From Lysobacter sp. KIS68-7 (lineage in GTDB: Bacteria > Pseudomonadota > Gammaproteobacteria > Xanthomonadales > Xanthomonadaceae): a stretch of 64,000 nucleotides of DNA. Made by a program: the position numbers and the translations under genes. The stretch lies in assembly GCF_021284745.1 (NCBI RefSeq), contig NZ_CP089925.1, forward strand, positions 2,789,001 through 2,853,000, read 5' to 3'. How positions within the stretch are numbered: the first letter of the stretch is position 1; the number at the start of each line of letters is the position of its first letter. Shown in pieces: positions 61,031 through 64,000 of this stretch. The notes below the pieces were generated by a model that had not been told where the DNA came from, did no database searches, and worked only from the letters and a program-made list of their open reading frames with translations.

Positions 61031-62086
61031 TCAGCCCTCGGCGACTTCGATTTCCTCTTCGGTCGCCGGCTTGGCCGTTTCGCCGACCTTGCGCAGCGCC
61101 AGGCGATACGCGTTGTCGACCGCCTTCGCCTGCTTGCCGACCTCGCTGCAGCTGCTGCCGGGACACACCGCCTGCTGCATGAAGCCTGCATCGAAGTCGA
61201 GGCGCTCGACCAGGAAGTCGACGAACGCACGCACCTTCGGCGACTGCACGCGACCGCGCGGGAACACGGCGTTCATCTCGTACTCCGGCCCGTTCCAGGC
61301 CGGCAGCACGCGACGCACGTAACCGGCTTCGGCGTAGGGCTTCATCATGATGTCGTTGGCGAGCATCAGGCCCTCGCCGCACAGCAGCGCGCCGCGGAGG
61401 CCGGCCGGATCGTTGGCGACGAACACCGGATCGATGCGGAATTCGGTGCTGCGCGTGCCGTCGTGCAGCGGCCAGGAGAAGCCGAAGCCGTTGCGCCGCT
61501 GCTTCACCATCGCCAGCGTGCGGTGGTGCTGCAGATCGTCGGGATGCAGCGGTTCGCCGTGGCGCTCGAGGTAACGCTGGCTGGCATAGACCTGCGTGCG
61601 CAGCACCGCCAGGCGGCGCGCGACGAGGTTGGAATCCGGCAGGTTGCCGATGCGCAGCGCGACATCGATTTCCTTGTCGATCAGATCCAGCGGTTCGTTG
61701 TTGAGCACCATCTCCACGCGCACTTCCGGATGGCGCGCATGGAACTCGCTCAGCAGCGGCGCGATCCATTCGATGCCCATCGAGTACGGCGTCGTGATGC
61801 GCAACCAGCCGCGCGGCCCGCCCTGCAACTGGCCGACGGCGCTTTCGGCTTCGTCCAGTTCGCGTGCAATGCGCTGGCAATGTTCGTAGTACACGTTGCC
61901 CGCTTCGGTGAGCCCGAGCTTGCGGGTCGTGCGATGCAACAGTTGCGCGCCGAGGCGCTGTTCCAGGTCCTGCACCTTGCGGCTGACCGTGGTCTTGGGC
62001 AGGCGCAATGCGCGCGCTGCGGAAATGAAGCTGCCGTGCTCGACCACCTTGACGAAAACCAGGGTGTCGTTGAGATCGCGGGCCAT
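61031..62086 (-). CDS. LysR-family transcriptional regulator with an extended C-terminus
   Basis: This is a 351-residue regulator. The winged helix (1-60) has FVKVVEHGSFISAARALRL and SRKVQDLE. The ligand-binding domain runs to about 300. About 45 further residues (from CPGSSC onward) are unusual for the family and end in an acidic tail. Such regulators often control a divergent or nearby efflux or catabolic operon; the divergent small gene and efflux genes start at 62237 and 63341. The inducer is unknown. Confidence 0.93.
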   Translation of the reverse strand: MARDLNDTLVFVKVVEHGSFISAARALRLPKTTVSRKVQDLEQRLGAQLLHRTTRKLGLTEAGNVYYEHCQRIARELDEAESAVGQLQGGPRGWLRITTPYSMGIEWIAPLLSEFHARHPEVRVEMVLNNEPLDLIDKEIDVALRIGNLPDSNLVARRLAVLRTQVYASQRYLERHGEPLHPDDLQHHRTLAMVKQRRNGFGFSWPLHDGTRSTEFRIDPVFVANDPAGLRGALLCGEGLMLANDIMMKPYAEAGYVRRVLPAWNGPEYEMNAVFPRGRVQSPKVRAFVDFLVERLDFDAGFMQQAVCPGSSCSEVGKQAKAVDNAYRLALRKVGETAKPATEEEIEVAEG

Positions 62087-62236
62087 GCGGACGCTCCTTC
62101 GCTGGGCGCCGGTGGGGGAACCGAATCGGCTGCTGCCGATTGGACCGGAGCCGGGACAATTATTCCCCGATTTGCCAGCTAATCAAGAGGGGGGCCGAGG
62201 CGTACGGTGTGCGGCATCCTCCCCGAGGTCCCCGTC

Positions 62237-62506
62237 ATGTCCGCCCCGCAAGCCGCCCGCCTCGCCGTCCTCCCGCTCCTGCCGATCGCCCTGGCGGTAT
62301 TGGCGTGGCTGGGTTTCGTGGCCATGCGCGAGTCCATCGCCAGCGGTGGCGCAGGGATCTGGCTGATGGCGTGGGTGCTGGCCTTCCTCGTCGGCATGCC
62401 CCTGCTGGTCCTCGGCCTGGCCGTGGCCGGTGCGGCGCAGCGCCATACATTGGCCCGAAATCTTGTCCCATATTCGGGAGAAACCATCCCGGGAGCGGGA
62501 CAGTGA
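62237..62506 (+). CDS. Small membrane protein preceding the SDR/efflux genes
   Basis: This is an 89-residue protein with two hydrophobic spans (about 8-30 and 38-65) and a polar tail. No family is recognised. The ATG at 62237 is chosen; a GTG at 62207 is an alternative. The stop overlaps the next start by 4 bp (GTGA). Confidence 0.7.
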   Translation: MSAPQAARLAVLPLLPIALAVLAWLGFVAMRESIASGGAGIWLMAWVLAFLVGMPLLVLGLAVAGAAQRHTLARNLVPYSGETIPGAGQ

Positions 62507-63363
62507 AGCCCGCTCTTCTCGTTCTCGGCGCGACCAGCGCCATCGGCCGCGGCGTGGTCCGCGCGGCGGTCGAAGCTGGTCGGCCCGTCGTCGCGATCTC
62601 CCCCGACCGCGACGGGTTGCGCGCATTGCAGGGATCGCATGCGCACGCCGACCTTTCCATCCTCGTCGCGCACCCGGGCGACGAACGCAGCGCCGCGGCC
62701 CTGGCCCGCGACATCCGCAAGCTCGACCGTCCGATCGACGGTGTCATCGCCGCGCTATGCACGGAACGCGAGCGCGGCCGCATCCTCGACAAGCCGGCCA
62801 GCGAACTGCGCGATGCGCTCGATGCGAACGTCGTGGCACACCTCGCGGCCGCGCGGCACCTGCTGCCGCTGCTGGTCGAAGGCCAGCGTGGCGGCGGTTA
62901 CATCCTGGTCGACGGCCCCGGTGCATCACACCCGTGGGCCGGTTACGGCCATCGCTCGGTCGGTGGCGCCGCGCTGCACATGCTCGCGCGCGTGCTGCAC
63001 GACGAAGCGCGCGCCCTGTCGGTCCGCCTGCAGTTGCTCTCGCTCGACTGGCCCGTGCGCACGCGCGAGAACGAACGCCACGCCTGCGCGCAGTGGCCGA
63101 GCGCGAACGGCGTCGGTCGCCGCGTGCTCGCGATGCTCGATCGCCGGGACCGCGCGCCGGCCGAAGCCATCGTGCATTGCGCGGGTCCGTGCTCCGACGC
63201 AAGCGACGAGGACGACCCACAAACATCGGATAGCGACCCACGCCTGCTGACATCACGCTGTCTGCAGGACGCGCGCACGCTGCTCGGCTCGCTCTCCCGC
63301 CCCCATTCCGCCTCCCCCCTCGAGAACAAGGAAGACAGTCATGAACCTCCGACCCGCCGTTGA
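62503..63363 (+). CDS. SDR-like protein lacking the usual catalytic lysine
   Basis: This is a 286-residue protein with a Rossmann fold (GATSAIG, 9-15, as in classical short-chain dehydrogenases). The expected YxxxK is Y148GHRS152, so the lysine is replaced by serine. The protein may be a degenerate or non-catalytic SDR. It starts at a GTG overlapping the previous gene. The C-terminal tail (about 240-286) is polar and low-complexity and overlaps the efflux gene by 23 bp. Confidence 0.8.
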   Translation: MKPALLVLGATSAIGRGVVRAAVEAGRPVVAISPDRDGLRALQGSHAHADLSILVAHPGDERSAAALARDIRKLDRPIDGVIAALCTERERGRILDKPASELRDALDANVVAHLAAARHLLPLLVEGQRGGGYILVDGPGASHPWAGYGHRSVGGAALHMLARVLHDEARALSVRLQLLSLDWPVRTRENERHACAQWPSANGVGRRVLAMLDRRDRAPAEAIVHCAGPCSDASDEDDPQTSDSDPRLLTSRCLQDARTLLGSLSRPHSASPLENKEDSHEPPTRR

Positions 63364-64000
63364 ACGCACGCGCGCACGGCACCCGGCCCCCATCGTGGTG
63401 CTGGCGCTTGCCGCGCTGTTGCCGATCGCCATCGCCGCCTGCTCCAGCGAAGCGGCCGCGCCGGAAGGCATGCCGCCTCCGCCGCAGGTCAGCGTCGCCC
63501 AGGTGCTCACCAAGGAAGTGGCCCAGTGGGATGAATTCACCGGCCGCGTGGCCGCGGTGGAAACCGTCGAGCTCCGCCCGCGCGTCAGCGGTTACGTGCA
63601 GCAGGTGGCGTATCGCGAAGGCCAGGACGTCCGCAAGGGCGACCTGCTGTTCGTGATCGACCCGCGCCCCTACAAGGCCGCGCTCGACCAGGCGCAGGCC
63701 AACCTCGAGCGCGCCCGCGCCGAGCAGTTGCTTGCGCAGACCCAGGACAAGCGCGCACAGACGCTGATCGACGCCAAGGCGATCTCGCGCGAAGAGTTCG
63801 AGATCCGCAAGGCCGCCTCCTCGCAGGGCAACGCCGGCGTGCGCGCCGCCGAAGCCGCCGTCGCCGCCGCGCGCCTGGACCTGCAGTTCACCGAAGTGCG
63901 TTCGCCCATCGACGGCCGTGCCGGCCGCGCGATGGTGACCGAAGGCAACCTCGCGCAGGCCGACGCCACGCTGCTCACCACGCTCGTCTCGCAGGACCCG
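63341..64000 (+). CDS. RND efflux periplasmic adaptor subunit (3' end outside window)
   Basis: The first 220 codons of a membrane fusion protein are visible. A lipoprotein signal ends at AIAAC (Cys34). The lipoyl/hairpin region has VSGYVQQVAYREGQDVRKGDLLFVIDPRPY, then a coiled coil (about 110-180) and the beta-barrel start with VRSPIDGRAGRA. This matches the MexA/MexE/AcrA family. A pump and outer-membrane channel gene probably follow beyond the window. The upstream LysR gene is a candidate regulator. Confidence 0.92.
   Translation, partial: MNLRPAVERTRARHPAPIVVLALAALLPIAIAACSSEAAAPEGMPPPPQVSVAQVLTKEVAQWDEFTGRVAAVETVELRPRVSGYVQQVAYREGQDVRKGDLLFVIDPRPYKAALDQAQANLERARAEQLLAQTQDKRAQTLIDAKAISREEFEIRKAASSQGNAGVRAAEAAVAAARLDLQFTEVRSPIDGRAGRAMVTEGNLAQADATLLTTLVSQDP

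Overview
This window reads as a chromosomal segment of a high-GC gammaproteobacterium of the Xanthomonadaceae, most like Lysobacter. The basis is visibly high GC, a dense coding layout with many 4-bp stop/start overlaps, a class I fumarase, an sdhCDAB-sdhE cluster, a MetX-type acyltransferase beside a cysteine dioxygenase, a fused alpha/beta 2-oxoacid dehydrogenase E1 and a DUF6116 protein. No database was searched, so the genus is an inference.

Layout. 1-7058: the end of a DUF3293-like gene, then a complete System I cytochrome c maturation operon, ccmABCDEFGHI. 7098-9332: a MetX-family acyltransferase, cysteine dioxygenase and a DUF2214 membrane protein. 9367-9453: tRNA-Leu(CAA). 9438-18568: a compact integrative element of about 9.1 kb inserted at the 3' end of that tRNA, bounded by a 16-bp direct repeat. 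It carries a P4-type integrase, a small unknown gene, an AlpA-like regulator, a DUF3631 ATPase, a small ORF, an iteron-like repeat cluster and a complete type III restriction-modification pair (mod, res). 18621-22517: two small unknown genes and an msrB-dipZ-msrA operon for methionine sulfoxide repair outside the cytoplasm. 22653-30366: a secreted S8 protease, a large trimeric autotransporter adhesin, and a histidine kinase and response regulator whose genes converge and overlap.

30476-36266: a P460-type cytochrome with an unusual haem motif, a GFA protein, small membrane proteins, then succinate dehydrogenase (sdhCDABE) led by an SDHAF4-like (DUF1674) assembly gene. 36295-44324: ygfZ, then a tightly coupled minus-strand run of glutaryl-CoA dehydrogenase, GNAT, GST, DUF3857/transglutaminase, fused E1 and an unknown gene. 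44453-53291: two glycine-zipper proteins, DUF6116, tatD, tcdA, a membrane c-type cytochrome, an M35 metalloprotease, a cold-shock protein, DUF456, a phospholipase D-like enzyme and a BON-MscS channel. 53295-57472: class I fumarase with a coupled unknown gene, then an ECF sigma / anti-sigma-like / DUF4097 cassette. 57559-64000: an ABC exporter, a PQQ-type sugar dehydrogenase, a GFA protein, a LysR regulator, a small membrane protein, an SDR-like protein without the usual catalytic lysine, and the start of an RND efflux adaptor cut by the window edge.

How it fits together. The Ccm operon would mature the c-type cytochromes encoded further along (30476 and 47395). The DipZ-like thiol carrier would supply electrons to MsrA and MsrB. 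SdhE, the DUF1674 protein and YgfZ are all tied to flavin or Fe-S maturation and sit around the sdh genes. The mobile element is the only clearly foreign block; its cargo is a restriction system.
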